Assembly (NCBI GenBank): GCA_044223975.1
Contig: JBGALI010000019.1
Span: 1 to 64,000 of the forward strand
Direction: 5' to 3'
Length of the DNA stretch: 64,000 nucleotides
Origin: CAZCPB01 sp044223975
GTDB taxonomy: Bacteria; Planctomycetota; Phycisphaerae; Phycisphaerales; UBA1924
Notes under the pieces: generated by a model
Database searches by the model: none
The model's input: only the letters and a program-made list of their open reading frames with translations
Told to the model about the DNA's origin: nothing
Shown: positions 1-8,597 of the stretch, one piece after another
Layout: the number at the start of each line of letters is the position of its first letter
Numbering within the stretch: the first letter of the stretch is position 1
Made by a program: the position numbers and the translations under genes

Positions 1-626
1 CGGGCGACTACATGAACCACCCCGGCGATGAGCCCTCGACCATGGTCGCTCTGCGCGCCCTGGTCGATGCCGGCCGCGCCCGGCTTGGCGTCTTTGGCAT
101 CTTCGGAAACCACGACACCTGGGACCTCCGCAGTCAGGCCCGTTCGATCCCGGGGATCACCTGGCTTACCGACCAACGCGGCATCGCCCACCCCCTCCCC
201 GACCTCCGCCTCGTGGGCACCGACGAACCCGAGGACCTCCTCACCACCCTCGTCGACGACCGCCTGTCATCGCCCGCCTCTCCGGCCCCGTTCACGCTCG
301 GCCTCATCCATTACCCGACCGAGATCCTCGTGGGCGCCGATTTCAACATCCCCATCCTCTTTGGGGGCCACACCCACGGCGGGCAGTTCCGCCTTTCCCC
401 GCGCCTGGCGCCGCACACGTCCTGCGATCTTCCCGCGGATCGCCCCGGCGGCATCCTTCGCGTCCGCACCACGCTCTGCGCCGTCAGCCGCGGCTTGGGA
501 AACGCCGTCGTCGAAGTCCGCTTCAACTGCCCGCCGCACATCCCGCTCTACACACTCCGCCGCGCCCCGCTCCCGGCCCTGGGCCCCGAGCGCCACGAGC
601 AACTGACCATGCACTGCGCGTGGTGA
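1..626 (+). CDS. metallophosphoesterase, YkuE/YaeI-like (5' end outside window)
   Basis: C-terminal part of a calcineurin-like metallophosphoesterase. The frame is open from the first bases (codons for GDYMNHPGDE), so the true start lies upstream of the window; the ATG at position 12 is probably internal. Visible metal-site motifs are GD (first codons), GNHD (near base 106) and GGHTHGGQ (near base 363), in the order expected for this superfamily. The Leu/Val-rich stretch before GNHD (LGVFGIFGNHD) resembles the YkuE/YaeI branch, which hydrolyses phosphodiester or pyrophosphate bonds, for example in lipid intermediates. The substrate cannot be deduced here. The gene is convergent with the next gene, and a hairpin lies between them. 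Confidence 0.88.
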   Translation, partial: GDYMNHPGDEPSTMVALRALVDAGRARLGVFGIFGNHDTWDLRSQARSIPGITWLTDQRGIAHPLPDLRLVGTDEPEDLLTTLVDDRLSSPASPAPFTLGLIHYPTEILVGADFNIPILFGGHTHGGQFRLSPRLAPHTSCDLPADRPGGILRVRTTLCAVSRGLGNAVVEVRFNCPPHIPLYTLRRAPLPALGPERHEQLTMHCAW

Positions 627-638
627 AGCCGCGGCAGC

Positions 639-673
639 AAAAAAAGCACGGACCCGACGAGCCGGGTCCGTGC
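639..673 (-). terminator. intrinsic terminator of the DUF1579 gene
   Basis: A perfect 10-bp stem (GCACGGACCC at 646-655 with GGGTCCGTGC at 664-673, 8-nt loop) is flanked on the low-coordinate side by seven A's (639-645). Read on the minus strand this is a GC-rich hairpin followed by T7, a textbook rho-independent terminator about 45 bp past the stop of the minus-strand gene. Confidence 0.88.
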
Positions 674-717
674 CGTGATCGTGAAATCAATCTGTGACGC
701 CGACCTGTCGCGAGCGA

Positions 718-1407
718 TCAGCCGCCCTTCTTCGGGGCGGGGTTGGCATCCTTCTTCTCAGCCGCGCCGGCCTTGGCCTTGGTGCAGGTCACTTCCATGA
801 CCTTCATTTCTTTGCCGTCGTGCGTCTCGAACACGTCGTACGTGTGCGTGTTCTTGTCCACGATGGTGACGACCTCGCGGTGCTTGACCGTCTTGCCGCT
901 GGCGGCGTCGGTGTTCTCGCTGTGGAACGTGAAGACCTTGCCCGCGGCATCGGCGGTGCCGGTCATGTTGGAGAGTGCGGTCGACGACGAATCCGCCCAC
1001 GCGGTCTCGTACTTCTTGGTCGCGTTGTTGTACCCCCACAGCCCGCCGCCCTTGAAGAACTTGCCGCCCAGCCGCCCGTCGTAGTCCTCGGTGAGGAACC
1101 GGCCGCCGTAGACCATCTTGTACGTCATGACGCCCTTCTCGGCGGAGCCGGAGCCGTCGGCGCCCGTCATCTTCAGATCGCAATTCCATTCACCCTCGAA
1201 GTACTCAAGCGCCTTGTGCGCCGGGCCGGGCTCGTTGGCCTTCTTGGAATCATCTGCCGCGGCAACCGGCTTGAGCGGCTTGGCCTCGGGCTTGACCGGC
1301 TGGGCCTGTTTGGCGGGGGTCGCGGCCTTGGTCGGCGGTGTCTGCGCGAGCGCCACCGAAGAACACGCGGCAAGGGCGAGGAGGATCACGGCGGGAAGAC
1401 GTTTCAT
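718..1407 (-). CDS. DUF1579 family secreted protein or lipoprotein
   Basis: A 229-residue protein. The start is the ATG at 1407, preceded by CAGGAG at good spacing; longer open frame upstream is not needed. The N-terminus MKRLPAVILLALAACSS is a signal sequence: LAAC (residues 12-15) could be a lipobox, or cleavage may occur after ALA-22. An Ala/Pro/Lys-rich linker (about 23-55) leads to a domain with HKALEYFEGEWNCDLKM, GGRFLTEDYDG and GLWGYNN..KYETAWADSSSTAL. This pattern of alternating strands with conserved Trp and Gly is typical of DUF1579, a small beta-barrel of unknown ligand. The Lys/Ala/Pro-rich C-terminus looks disordered. It is monocistronic, with its own terminator. Confidence 0.75.
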   Translation of the reverse strand: MKRLPAVILLALAACSSVALAQTPPTKAATPAKQAQPVKPEAKPLKPVAAADDSKKANEPGPAHKALEYFEGEWNCDLKMTGADGSGSAEKGVMTYKMVYGGRFLTEDYDGRLGGKFFKGGGLWGYNNATKKYETAWADSSSTALSNMTGTADAAGKVFTFHSENTDAASGKTVKHREVVTIVDKNTHTYDVFETHDGKEMKVMEVTCTKAKAGAAEKKDANPAPKKGG

Positions 1408-1678
1408 GAGCGGACTCCTGAGTCGATCAGAAAATGCTGCCGCGATCGGCGACCGCGGGCCCGAAGCCCCCACGAGCGGGAGCGCGATTCGAGCGGTGTA
1501 ATCGTATGGGGACGTCGGGAGCCGGCCCGACCGCCCCTCCCATAACCCTTCTGGGACTTGACGCGCGTGAAGTTGGGCAATCTGGGGGCCGATACACGTT
1601 CCTGACGCGCCGGGCCGCGGCACTGAAGCCGTGACACGGGCATGGACCGCCCGCCCCGCGCGTCACCAGGGACGCGCC

Positions 1679-2386
1679 ATGAACAACCAGCCCGACCACT
1701 CGAACGAACACCGCGACCCTTCGCACGAGCACCACGCCGCGCCGGGGTCCTCGCCCGAGTCGTGGGCCGACAAGCGCATCTTCACCACCGGCGAGGCGGC
1801 GGAGGTCTGCAAGGTCAGCCAGCAGACCATCATCCGCTGCTTCGACGCCGGGCGCCTCTCGGGCTTCCGCGTCCCCGGCAGCAAGTTCCGCCGCATCCCG
1901 CGCGAGGAGCTCCTCCGCTTCATGCGCGAGAACAACATCCCCACCACCACCATCGAGCCCGGCCTCAAGCGCGTGCTCGTCGTCGACGACGACCCCGACA
2001 TCGTGCAGCTCATGGTCGACGTGCTGTCGCGCGACGGACGTTTCGACGTCAAGACCGCCGGCACCGGCTACGACGCCGGCCTGCTCACCGAGAGCTTCCG
2101 TCCCCACATCGTCCTGCTCGACTTCATGCTCCCCGACATCAACGGCAACGTCGTCTGCACCCGCATCCGCGCTAAGCCCGAGCTCAAGGGCACGAAGATC
2201 CTGTGCATCAGCGGCGTCGTGAAGCCCGAGGACATCGACAGCCTCAAGCAGGCCGGCGCCGACGACTTCCTCAAGAAGCCCTTCGGCATCGCCGCGCTCG
2301 TCCAGCGCATCGAGAAGCTGCTGGAGATCGAGGCCCGGAACTCCGGACGGATCCAGGGTCCGGGGCCCAGCGCCGCCGCGGCCTGA
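1679..2386 (+). CDS. response regulator: excisionase-type HTH followed by receiver domain
   Basis: 235 residues from the ATG at 1679 (AGGGA seven bases upstream); a GTG at 1631 is in frame but has no better signal. Residues about 33-85 form an excisionase/MerR-like winged helix (IFTTGEAAEVCKVSQQTIIRCFDAG..GFRVPGSKFRRIPREELLRFM). Residues about 97-215 are a complete receiver domain: acidic pocket DDD 103-105, phospho-acceptor D148 (LLDFMLPD), and Lys in FLKKPF (199-200). The domain order is the reverse of common OmpR/NarL regulators. It lies 27 bp ahead of the HDOD-histidine kinase, its likely cognate kinase (inference). It probably binds DNA in a phosphorylation-dependent way; targets are unknown. 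Confidence 0.85.
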   Translation: MNNQPDHSNEHRDPSHEHHAAPGSSPESWADKRIFTTGEAAEVCKVSQQTIIRCFDAGRLSGFRVPGSKFRRIPREELLRFMRENNIPTTTIEPGLKRVLVVDDDPDIVQLMVDVLSRDGRFDVKTAGTGYDAGLLTESFRPHIVLLDFMLPDINGNVVCTRIRAKPELKGTKILCISGVVKPEDIDSLKQAGADDFLKKPFGIAALVQRIEKLLEIEARNSGRIQGPGPSAAAA

Positions 2387-2413
2387 CCGCACGAGTCCCG
2401 GAGTGCCCCAGAC

Positions 2414-4759
2414 ATGAACCCAACCCACGGCACGCCCGGACCCGCCGAGCACGGCGCCCCCGACGCCGACCGTGCCCGCCAGGTCGAGCTCGTCCTCTCG
2501 CAGATCTCTTCGCTCCCCACGCTCTCGCCCATCGCCGCCCGCCTCATGACCGTCGCCGGCGCCGACGACGCCGACCTGGGCGAGATCGCCCAGCTGATCG
2601 AGGCCGACCCCGGCCTTGCCGCGCGGATCCTGGGCCTCTGCCGGCGCGCCGACCGCGGGCTGGCCAACCGCGTGACGGGCGTGAAGCACGCGGTGACACT
2701 CCTTGGCCTCGACGCCGTCCGCGCCTGCGTGCTGTCGGTCCACATCTACGACCTGATGCAGTCCTCGCGCCCCCGCGCCCTCCGCGCGCTCGAGGAGTCC
2801 ACCGACGCCGACACGCTGGGCGCCTTTGACCGCCCGGGCTTCTGGCGTCATTCGATCGCCGTCGCGTGCACCAGCGAGATGCTCGCCGAAGAGATCGCCG
2901 GCTCGCCCGTCGAGCCCGAGGAAGCCTTCCTCGCCGGCCTCGTCCACGACCTGGGCACGCTCGCGCTCGACTACGTCCTCCCCCGCTCGTACCAGCGCGT
3001 CCTCGAACTCGCCGAGCGCCGACGCAGCGAGGGTCCGCCCATCGAGCGCGAGGTCATCGGCATCGACCGCTACGCCGCCGGGCGGCGCCTGGCCTCGCAC
3101 TGGCGGCTGCCCGACGAGATCGTCGACGTCATCTGGCTCCACGGCCACGCCCCCGAGAGCCTCCCCGAGCGCTCGCACCGCCGCCTGGTCGCGCTCGTCA
3201 CGCTCGCCCGCGCCTTCTGCCGCTCCCTCCACATGGGCTGGTGCGCCGACTTCTCCGCCCCGCCCGAGCTCGAGCTCCTCTGCGCTCCTCTGGGCATCGA
3301 CCCAGGCACGCTCCACGCCCTGGCCGAGCCCCTGCAGAAGGCCGTCGCCGACCGTTGCGCGCTCCTGGGCCTTGACTCGCCCCCGTCCACTCGCGTCCTC
3401 CTCGACGCCCTGGGCGGCGCCAACCGCCAACTCGCGCGCCTCACCACGCTCCTCCAGGAGCGCGCCAGGCTCACCGCGCAACAGACGCGCTCGCTCACGG
3501 CCCTGCGCTCCTTCCACGCCGAGCAGTCCCGCGCCCGCGGCCTGGTCGAGACGCTCGCCTGCATCGCCTCCTCCGCCACGGGCCTCCTGGGGTCCGCACC
3601 GTGCGCCATCGTCGTCCGCACCGGCGTCGACGACGAGGCCCGCGCCGCCGAGCCGTGGCGCGCGTACGTCTTCGAGCCCGAGTCCGCCGAGCCCGCGCGC
3701 TGCCGGCTCATCGCCTGCCGCGTTATCAAGGATGACTCCGGCCGCGCGCCCTCCCTCGCCGACGCCGCGTCCCTCGCCTGCGGGACGCTGGGCATCCCGC
3801 TGGCGCACCGGGTTTCGTTCGACGAAACCGACGGCCCCGACGCAGTCGGCGCTCTGCTCACCGCGACCGACCCCGTCGCCGTGCTCGGGCACGAGTCGAT
3901 CGCCCGTTCCCTTGCCGCGGCATGGGGCAGTGCCCTCCGCACCGCCCAGGACGCCGAGAGCGCCCGCGTGCTGAGCGACCGCCTCGCCGACGTCGGGCGC
4001 TCACTGCTCGAGGCCCAGTCGCGCCTCTCCGAAACCGAATCGATGGCCCGCCTGGGCGAGATGGCCGCGGGCGCCGCGCACGAGATGAACAACCCGCTCA
4101 CGGTCATCAGCGGGCGCAGCCAGCTCCTGGCCTCGCGCCTCGGTGATGCCACCGACAGGGCCTGCGCCGAGGCCATCGCCGACGCCGCCGACGACCTCTC
4201 CGGCCTCATCACCAGCCTGCACCTGCTCGCCGCGCCCCCGCGCCCCGACGCCAACGCCGTCCCGCCCGGCTCCATCGTCGAGGACGCCATCACCATCGCC
4301 GAGCAGCGCCTGAAATTCCGCCCGCGCGTGCGCGTCGAACCCTCCGAACCCGCCCCGGCCGCCTGGGCCGACCGCGACCTGGCCGCCCGCGCCTTGGCCG
4401 AACTGATCATCAACGCCGTCGAGGCCGCCCCCGAGCGCGAGCCGCTCGTCCGCTGCCGCCACGATGCCGACCGCTCGCGGATTGTCTTCGAGGTGCTCGA
4501 CGAGGGCCCCGGGATGTCCCGGCGGACGCTCCAGCACGCCTTCGACCCGTTCTTCAGCGACAAGCCGGCCGGAAGACAACGCGGCCTTGGACTCACGCGA
4601 GCCCATCGTCTGGTCGAAATCCAAGGTGGTCGTGTGTCGCTGTCCCTCAGGGAGGAGGGCGGGACACGCGCCATGATCGAGCTCCCCACGCCACGACCGG
4701 GCATTCGACCCGGCGAGACCCCTGGGGGCGCGGCCGCGACGGAACGCAAGGCCGCGTAG
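2414..4759 (+). CDS. HDOD domain-histidine kinase hybrid
   Basis: 781 residues. The N-terminal HDOD domain (about 25-290) is shown by LPTLSPIAARLM, FWRHSIAVACTSEMLAEE and EEAFLAGLVHDLGTLALDY. HDOD modules are regulatory output/sensing domains found in planctomycete and proteobacterial signalling proteins. A GAF-like middle region (about 360-520) leads into a kinase core: H-box MARLGEMAAGAAHEMNNPL with phospho-His H556, N/G1 box DEGPG at 696-700, F box FDPFFSDK, and G2 box GLGL at 724-727. No membrane segment is seen, so the kinase should be cytoplasmic. It is the second gene of a three-gene operon and most likely phosphorylates the receiver protein encoded 27 bp upstream. Confidence 0.85.
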   Translation: MNPTHGTPGPAEHGAPDADRARQVELVLSQISSLPTLSPIAARLMTVAGADDADLGEIAQLIEADPGLAARILGLCRRADRGLANRVTGVKHAVTLLGLDAVRACVLSVHIYDLMQSSRPRALRALEESTDADTLGAFDRPGFWRHSIAVACTSEMLAEEIAGSPVEPEEAFLAGLVHDLGTLALDYVLPRSYQRVLELAERRRSEGPPIEREVIGIDRYAAGRRLASHWRLPDEIVDVIWLHGHAPESLPERSHRRLVALVTLARAFCRSLHMGWCADFSAPPELELLCAPLGIDPGTLHALAEPLQKAVADRCALLGLDSPPSTRVLLDALGGANRQLARLTTLLQERARLTAQQTRSLTALRSFHAEQSRARGLVETLACIASSATGLLGSAPCAIVVRTGVDDEARAAEPWRAYVFEPESAEPARCRLIACRVIKDDSGRAPSLADAASLACGTLGIPLAHRVSFDETDGPDAVGALLTATDPVAVLGHESIARSLAAAWGSALRTAQDAESARVLSDRLADVGRSLLEAQSRLSETESMARLGEMAAGAAHEMNNPLTVISGRSQLLASRLGDATDRACAEAIADAADDLSGLITSLHLLAAPPRPDANAVPPGSIVEDAITIAEQRLKFRPRVRVEPSEPAPAAWADRDLAARALAELIINAVEAAPEREPLVRCRHDADRSRIVFEVLDEGPGMSRRTLQHAFDPFFSDKPAGRQRGLGLTRAHRLVEIQGGRVSLSLREEGGTRAMIELPTPRPGIRPGETPGGAAATERKAA

Positions 4760-4776
4760 GAGGCGAGACGAATCCC

Positions 4777-5910
4777 ATGGCCCGACGCAAAGAACAGAGC
4801 GAGCACCAGGAACCCCAGGTCCACCCCGTGCCCGCGCGGGTGCTCGTCGTCACCTCCAGCCGAACCCAGCGCGAGCTCATGAGCGCCCAGCTCTCCGGGC
4901 GCGTCGCGACCCTCTCCCACGCCGACTCTCCGCACGCCGCGCGCATCGCCGCCTCCAAGAGCCAGTTCGACGTCGCGATCGTCGCGGCAGAACTCGCCGG
5001 CGGGGGCCTGGCCCTCACCCGCGAACTCACCGAGGCCCACCCCGAGCTCTGCGTCGTCGTGCTCGCCGACAAGCCTTCCCTCGACGACGCCGTCGGCGCC
5101 ATGCGCAGCGGCGCCACCGACATGGTCGCCTGCGGCACCCGCGGCCCCGAACTCCTGACGAGGATCGCCGAAGCCTTCCGCCGCTCACGCGGCACCCGCG
5201 CCCGCGAGGACCGCATCGAGCGCCTCCGCAAGCTCTGCCGCCGCCTCAACGAAACCCGCGAGCAGGTCACCAACCAGGTCGGCGGCCTCTGCAACGACCT
5301 CGTCGGCGCCTACAGCGAGCTCTCCGACAAGCTCACCCTCGTCACCGTCGCCAGCGAGTTCAACTCGCTCGTGCGCCAGGAGCTCGACATCGAGAGCCTG
5401 CTGCGCACCGTCCTCGAGTACGTGCTCACCAAGACCGGCCCCACCAACGCCGCGATCTTCCTCCCCTCGACCTCCGGCGACTTCACGCTGGGCGCCTACG
5501 TCAACTACGACGGCCCCAAGGACTCGGGCGAGGTTCTGCTCGACCATCTTGCCGCGGCCTTGGCCCCGCGCTTCGAGAACGAGCCGGGCATCACGCTCCT
5601 CACCGGGCGCGACCAGCTCGAGTCGCGCCTGGGAAAGTGCGCCGACTGGCTCTCAGACTCAACCCTCGCCGCCTTCGCGTGCCACAACGACGACGAGTGC
5701 CTCGCGGTCGTCACGCTCTTCCGCGACAAGCGCGTCCCCTTCGGCAAGGACCTGCTCCCCGTCCTCGAGACGCTGAGCGTCCTGTTCGCCAAGCAGCTCA
5801 CCCGCGTGGTCAAGGTTCACCACCGCCACCTGCCCCCGACCAAGTGGGGCACCGATTGCGGGCCCGGCGAAGATGACGACGGCGCGCCCGACATCGACCT
5901 GGCGGCCTGA
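4777..5910 (+). CDS. pseudo-receiver plus GAF domain signalling protein
   Basis: 377 residues; AGGAGG overlaps the stop of the kinase gene 17 bp upstream. Residues 20-125 fold like a receiver (RVLVVTSSRTQRELMSAQL, FDVAIVAAELAGG, LCVVVLADKPSLDDAVGAMRSGATD). The acidic pocket is replaced by TSS, the phospho-Asp position is Ala-70, and the switch Lys region reads ACGTRG, so it cannot be phosphorylated conventionally. A heptad-rich coiled coil (about 140-190) leads to a GAF domain (about 200-340). The acidic tail (EDDDGAPDIDLAA) has no known motif. It probably acts as a sensor or adaptor for the upstream HDOD kinase and HTH-receiver (inference from operon position). Confidence 0.7.
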   Translation: MARRKEQSEHQEPQVHPVPARVLVVTSSRTQRELMSAQLSGRVATLSHADSPHAARIAASKSQFDVAIVAAELAGGGLALTRELTEAHPELCVVVLADKPSLDDAVGAMRSGATDMVACGTRGPELLTRIAEAFRRSRGTRAREDRIERLRKLCRRLNETREQVTNQVGGLCNDLVGAYSELSDKLTLVTVASEFNSLVRQELDIESLLRTVLEYVLTKTGPTNAAIFLPSTSGDFTLGAYVNYDGPKDSGEVLLDHLAAALAPRFENEPGITLLTGRDQLESRLGKCADWLSDSTLAAFACHNDDECLAVVTLFRDKRVPFGKDLLPVLETLSVLFAKQLTRVVKVHHRHLPPTKWGTDCGPGEDDDGAPDIDLAA

Positions 5911-6000
5911 ACACAAATTCCGATTGACGGGTGCCCTGGTTGGCCGTTCTCAAACAGCCACGCGGACAACGGCCGCGGCCCGATCGGCGTCAGCCCGCGC

Positions 6001-6981
6001 TCACGCCGGCACCACGCTCTTGTACCAATCGACCGTTTTTTTGAGGCCTTCCTTCAGGTCGACCTTGGGCTCCCACCCCAGCACCTTTCGCGCCCGCGTG
6101 ATGTCGAGCGAGCGGTGCGGCTGGCCGTCGGGGCGCGAGTGGTCCCACGTGATCCTGCCGCGGAACCCGGAGAACTTCGCGATCGTCTCGGCCAGGTCCC
6201 GGATCGAAACTTCCTTGCCGCTGGCGAGGTTGACGGGGATCGGGTCGTCCATGACCTCGGCCACGCGCACCACGCCCTCGGCCGCGTCATCCACGTAGAG
6301 AAAATCCCGCGTCGGCGCGCCCGAGCCCCAGCACACCACCTCGTGGTGGTCGTACATCGCGGCCTCGACGAACTTGCGGATCAGCGCCCCCGCGACGTGC
6401 GAGTTCTCGGGGTCGGCGATGTTGTCCCCCGGCCCGTAGAGGTTCACCGGGATCACGTACGCCGACTTGAGCCCGTGCTCGAGCCGGTACGCATCGAGCA
6501 GCTGCCACGCGCACAGCTTGGCCACGCCGTACGGCGCGCTCACCGCGTCGGGGTACCCCTTCCACAGGCTCTCTTCCTTGTACGGGATCGGCGCCTCGGC
6601 CGGGTACGAGCACATCGTGCCCACCTGCAGGAACCGCAGCCCGCGCTCGATCAGCCCGCGCTGCTCGGCGTGCCGCACCAGGTTCAGAGACATCAGGATG
6701 TTGTCCATGAAGAACCGCGCCGGGTGCCGCCGGTTGCGCCCGATCCCCCCCGTGAACCCCGCCGCGTGAATCACCAGCGACGGCCCCGCACCCGGGAACG
6801 CGTCGGTGTACAGCTTGCGGCAGCCCTCGTCGGTGGTCAGGTCATAGTCGCGCCGCCGCGGCACGAATACCTTGGAATCCTCCACGCCCCGGGCGCGCAG
6901 CACCTCGCAGATGGCGCGCCCCAGGAACCCGGCGCCGCCGGTGATGATGATGCGATGTTGGCGGAGCTGGAGCACGGTCAC
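6001..6981 (-). CDS. GDP-L-fucose synthase-like NAD(P)-dependent epimerase/reductase (copy 1)
   Basis: 326 residues from GTG at 6981. It is an extended short-chain dehydrogenase: Rossmann glycine motif GGAGFLG near residue 15, FVPRRRDYDLTT (fucose-synthase-like), IHAAGFTGGIG, catalytic Ser in QVGTMCSYP, YGVAK as the Tyr-x3-Lys pair, and VNLYGPGDN. These motifs match Fcl/WcaG, which converts GDP-4-keto-6-deoxymannose to GDP-L-fucose. Closely related enzymes make other deoxysugars, so the exact product is not certain. GMD, the preceding enzyme of the fucose pathway, is not in the window. The gene is convergent with the GAF gene and is a diverged paralogue of the gene at 8598-9611. Confidence 0.78.
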   Translation of the reverse strand: MTVLQLRQHRIIITGGAGFLGRAICEVLRARGVEDSKVFVPRRRDYDLTTDEGCRKLYTDAFPGAGPSLVIHAAGFTGGIGRNRRHPARFFMDNILMSLNLVRHAEQRGLIERGLRFLQVGTMCSYPAEAPIPYKEESLWKGYPDAVSAPYGVAKLCAWQLLDAYRLEHGLKSAYVIPVNLYGPGDNIADPENSHVAGALIRKFVEAAMYDHHEVVCWGSGAPTRDFLYVDDAAEGVVRVAEVMDDPIPVNLASGKEVSIRDLAETIAKFSGFRGRITWDHSRPDGQPHRSLDITRARKVLGWEPKVDLKEGLKKTVDWYKSVVPA

Positions 6982-7055
6982 TCTCTCAAAGCGCGGCTGT
7001 CTACCGGGGAAACCCCGCGTACGGCCGAAAGTGTAGGGTGCCGGGACGGAGGGCT

Positions 7056-7763
7056 TTACTCCGCGGACGCCCGGCGGTTTGGTGCCGCGGGAGGCCCTAA
7101 TCCCAACGCCCGTTCCAGAGCGCGGCGCACAAACCAGCGTCGATCGTCGCTAAGACGGGAGCCGAATACCGTCCGCTGGGGACCCTCGACAATAATGCCA
7201 ACGGCTCGACGCTCACTGTCTCCCTTGCCGCGGCTCCAGCCGGCATCGCCTTCGCGCACGTGAGTTACCTCGTCGGTGCGGAACCGTTTGGTCCGGCCGA
7301 ATGGCCCGATCCCCGTGAAGACTCTTGCATCCGACCCGCGGAGGCGAACCTCAACTCTCCCGAATAGTCCGATGATGACGTAGATCCAGATCGCTAATGC
7401 CAAGGGCGCTGCGAACAACAGGACGCAGGACGTGATCGCCGGAGAGCCTTTCTTGCCCGGGTACATGATCGGCAAAACGAAGAAAATCACGGTCCAGACC
7501 ATCAGGAACACCACGATCCCGAACGAACCGAGCGTCCGCATCTGCGCCCCGACACGAACCTCCACCCCGTCGTCGTGATACCAGGCCCCGGGCGGCGACC
7601 TTTCGAGATCAATCTCCGATCCCCGCGCGTCGCCGTACGGGTTCCGCCGGATCAGGTCGATCGTGCGGGTGCGGTTGCACCTCGGGCAATGCGCCGTGCC
7701 CGCCGCTTCGTCGATGTCGAACGGCTTGATCCTGAAACCGCAGGTTGAACAGGTGAGCTCCAT
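7056..7763 (-). CDS. zinc-ribbon membrane protein (pair member 1)
   Basis: 235 residues, ATG at 7763. The N-terminus has a four-Cys zinc ribbon (CSTCG near 5-9, CPRC near 26-29). Residues about 75-130 hold two hydrophobic segments (SFGIVVFLMVWTVIFFVLPIMY and SCVLLFAAPLALAIWIYVII). The C-terminal part is a soluble beta-rich region (VEVRLRGSDARVFTGIGPFGRTKRF). It is clearly homologous along its whole length to the next gene (7840-8541): both share the ribbon, the SPPGAWYHD/QPEGAWMYD motif, two membrane segments and the RVEvRLxGxxAxVFTGxGxxGxxKRF block. The function is unknown. I would not assign more than zinc binding and membrane location. Confidence 0.72.
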   Translation of the reverse strand: MELTCSTCGFRIKPFDIDEAAGTAHCPRCNRTRTIDLIRRNPYGDARGSEIDLERSPPGAWYHDDGVEVRVGAQMRTLGSFGIVVFLMVWTVIFFVLPIMYPGKKGSPAITSCVLLFAAPLALAIWIYVIIGLFGRVEVRLRGSDARVFTGIGPFGRTKRFRTDEVTHVREGDAGWSRGKGDSERRAVGIIVEGPQRTVFGSRLSDDRRWFVRRALERALGLGPPAAPNRRASAE

Positions 7764-7839
7764 CCCCGCCCTTCATTGACCGCACCGTGTCCGCGGGCGA
7801 GCGACGTTCGTCACGGCTCTCAGGATCACGTGCCATCTC

Positions 7840-8541
7840 TCATGCGCCCGGCCGCGGGCGCTGGGCAGAGTGTGGGGAGTCCTGCACGCCCAGCGTTTTC
7901 CGCAGGGCGCTTGCCATGAAGCGCCGGCGCTCGTCGCTGAGCAACGACCCAAAGTTCACCTGTGCGACGCCCTCGACGAAAATCGCCCGGGGTGGTCCGT
8001 CAGGTGAGGTTGAGCCGGCTGCCGTAAAGTCCTCGTACACGCGCGTAACGCCGGCGCCATCAAACCGCTTGCGCGATCCAACTGTACCGACGCCGGTGAA
8101 GACAACGGCCTCGGCACCGGTGAGTCGCAGTTCAACCCTTCCCACCGTCCACATCAGACATTGGGCAAGGAGCAAGGCTGAACCAAGCAGGAACGGGATA
8201 CCGACGAGGGAAGTGGTCAAACTGAAGTGTCCGGAGGAGAACTGGCGTCCATAAATCCCCCACATCGACCCGCCGGCCCACAACGCGGTGAACGGAATCA
8301 GGGTGATCGCCTGCCTCGACCGCGTGCTAGCTCCGATGACCAGTGTGTCGCCCTCGTCGTACATCCATGCGCCCTCCGGCTGCGCGTCGAGATTCACCTC
8401 GGGCGCTGCACGTTGGAAATCACGTCGGATCACCGAGAGGGGCGTGGCGATCTGGCAGCGGCGGCAGTAGGCCACGTCCGTCGCGACGTTGAAGTCGCGC
8501 GAGTCGATCTCCTCTCGGCAGTTTGGACAGAGCGTCGCCAT
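7840..8541 (-). CDS. zinc-ribbon membrane protein (pair member 2)
   Basis: 233 residues from ATG 8541; a GTG directly before it (8544) is equally possible, and neither has a clear Shine-Dalgarno. It has the same architecture as its neighbour at 7056-7763: N-terminal ribbon (CPNC at 5-8, CRRC near 26-29), QPEGAWMYDEGD, two membrane segments (ITLIPFTALWAGGSMWGIYG and SLVGIPFLLGSALLLAQCLMW), then VELRLTGAEAVVFTGVGTVGSRKRF. The sequence divergence is large, so the duplication is old. The pair is nested between two fucose-synthase-like paralogues, all on the minus strand with 50-75 bp gaps. The function is unknown; a regulatory or maturation role for the flanking sugar enzymes is speculation. Confidence 0.7.
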   Translation of the reverse strand: MATLCPNCREEIDSRDFNVATDVAYCRRCQIATPLSVIRRDFQRAAPEVNLDAQPEGAWMYDEGDTLVIGASTRSRQAITLIPFTALWAGGSMWGIYGRQFSSGHFSLTTSLVGIPFLLGSALLLAQCLMWTVGRVELRLTGAEAVVFTGVGTVGSRKRFDGAGVTRVYEDFTAAGSTSPDGPPRAIFVEGVAQVNFGSLLSDERRRFMASALRKTLGVQDSPHSAQRPRPGA

Positions 8542-8597
8542 CACTTCCGGCTCTCGTCAGATGCACGATCGCGAGGAAAGTCCCCGGCGCGGCTGCG

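Noticed and set aside
1427..3892. Very long open frame on the minus strand opposite the HTH-receiver and kinase genes
   Set aside because: Gly/Ala/Arg/Val/Glu/Asp-rich without domain motifs; arises from the GC-rich third positions of the real plus-strand genes, which have clear motifs.
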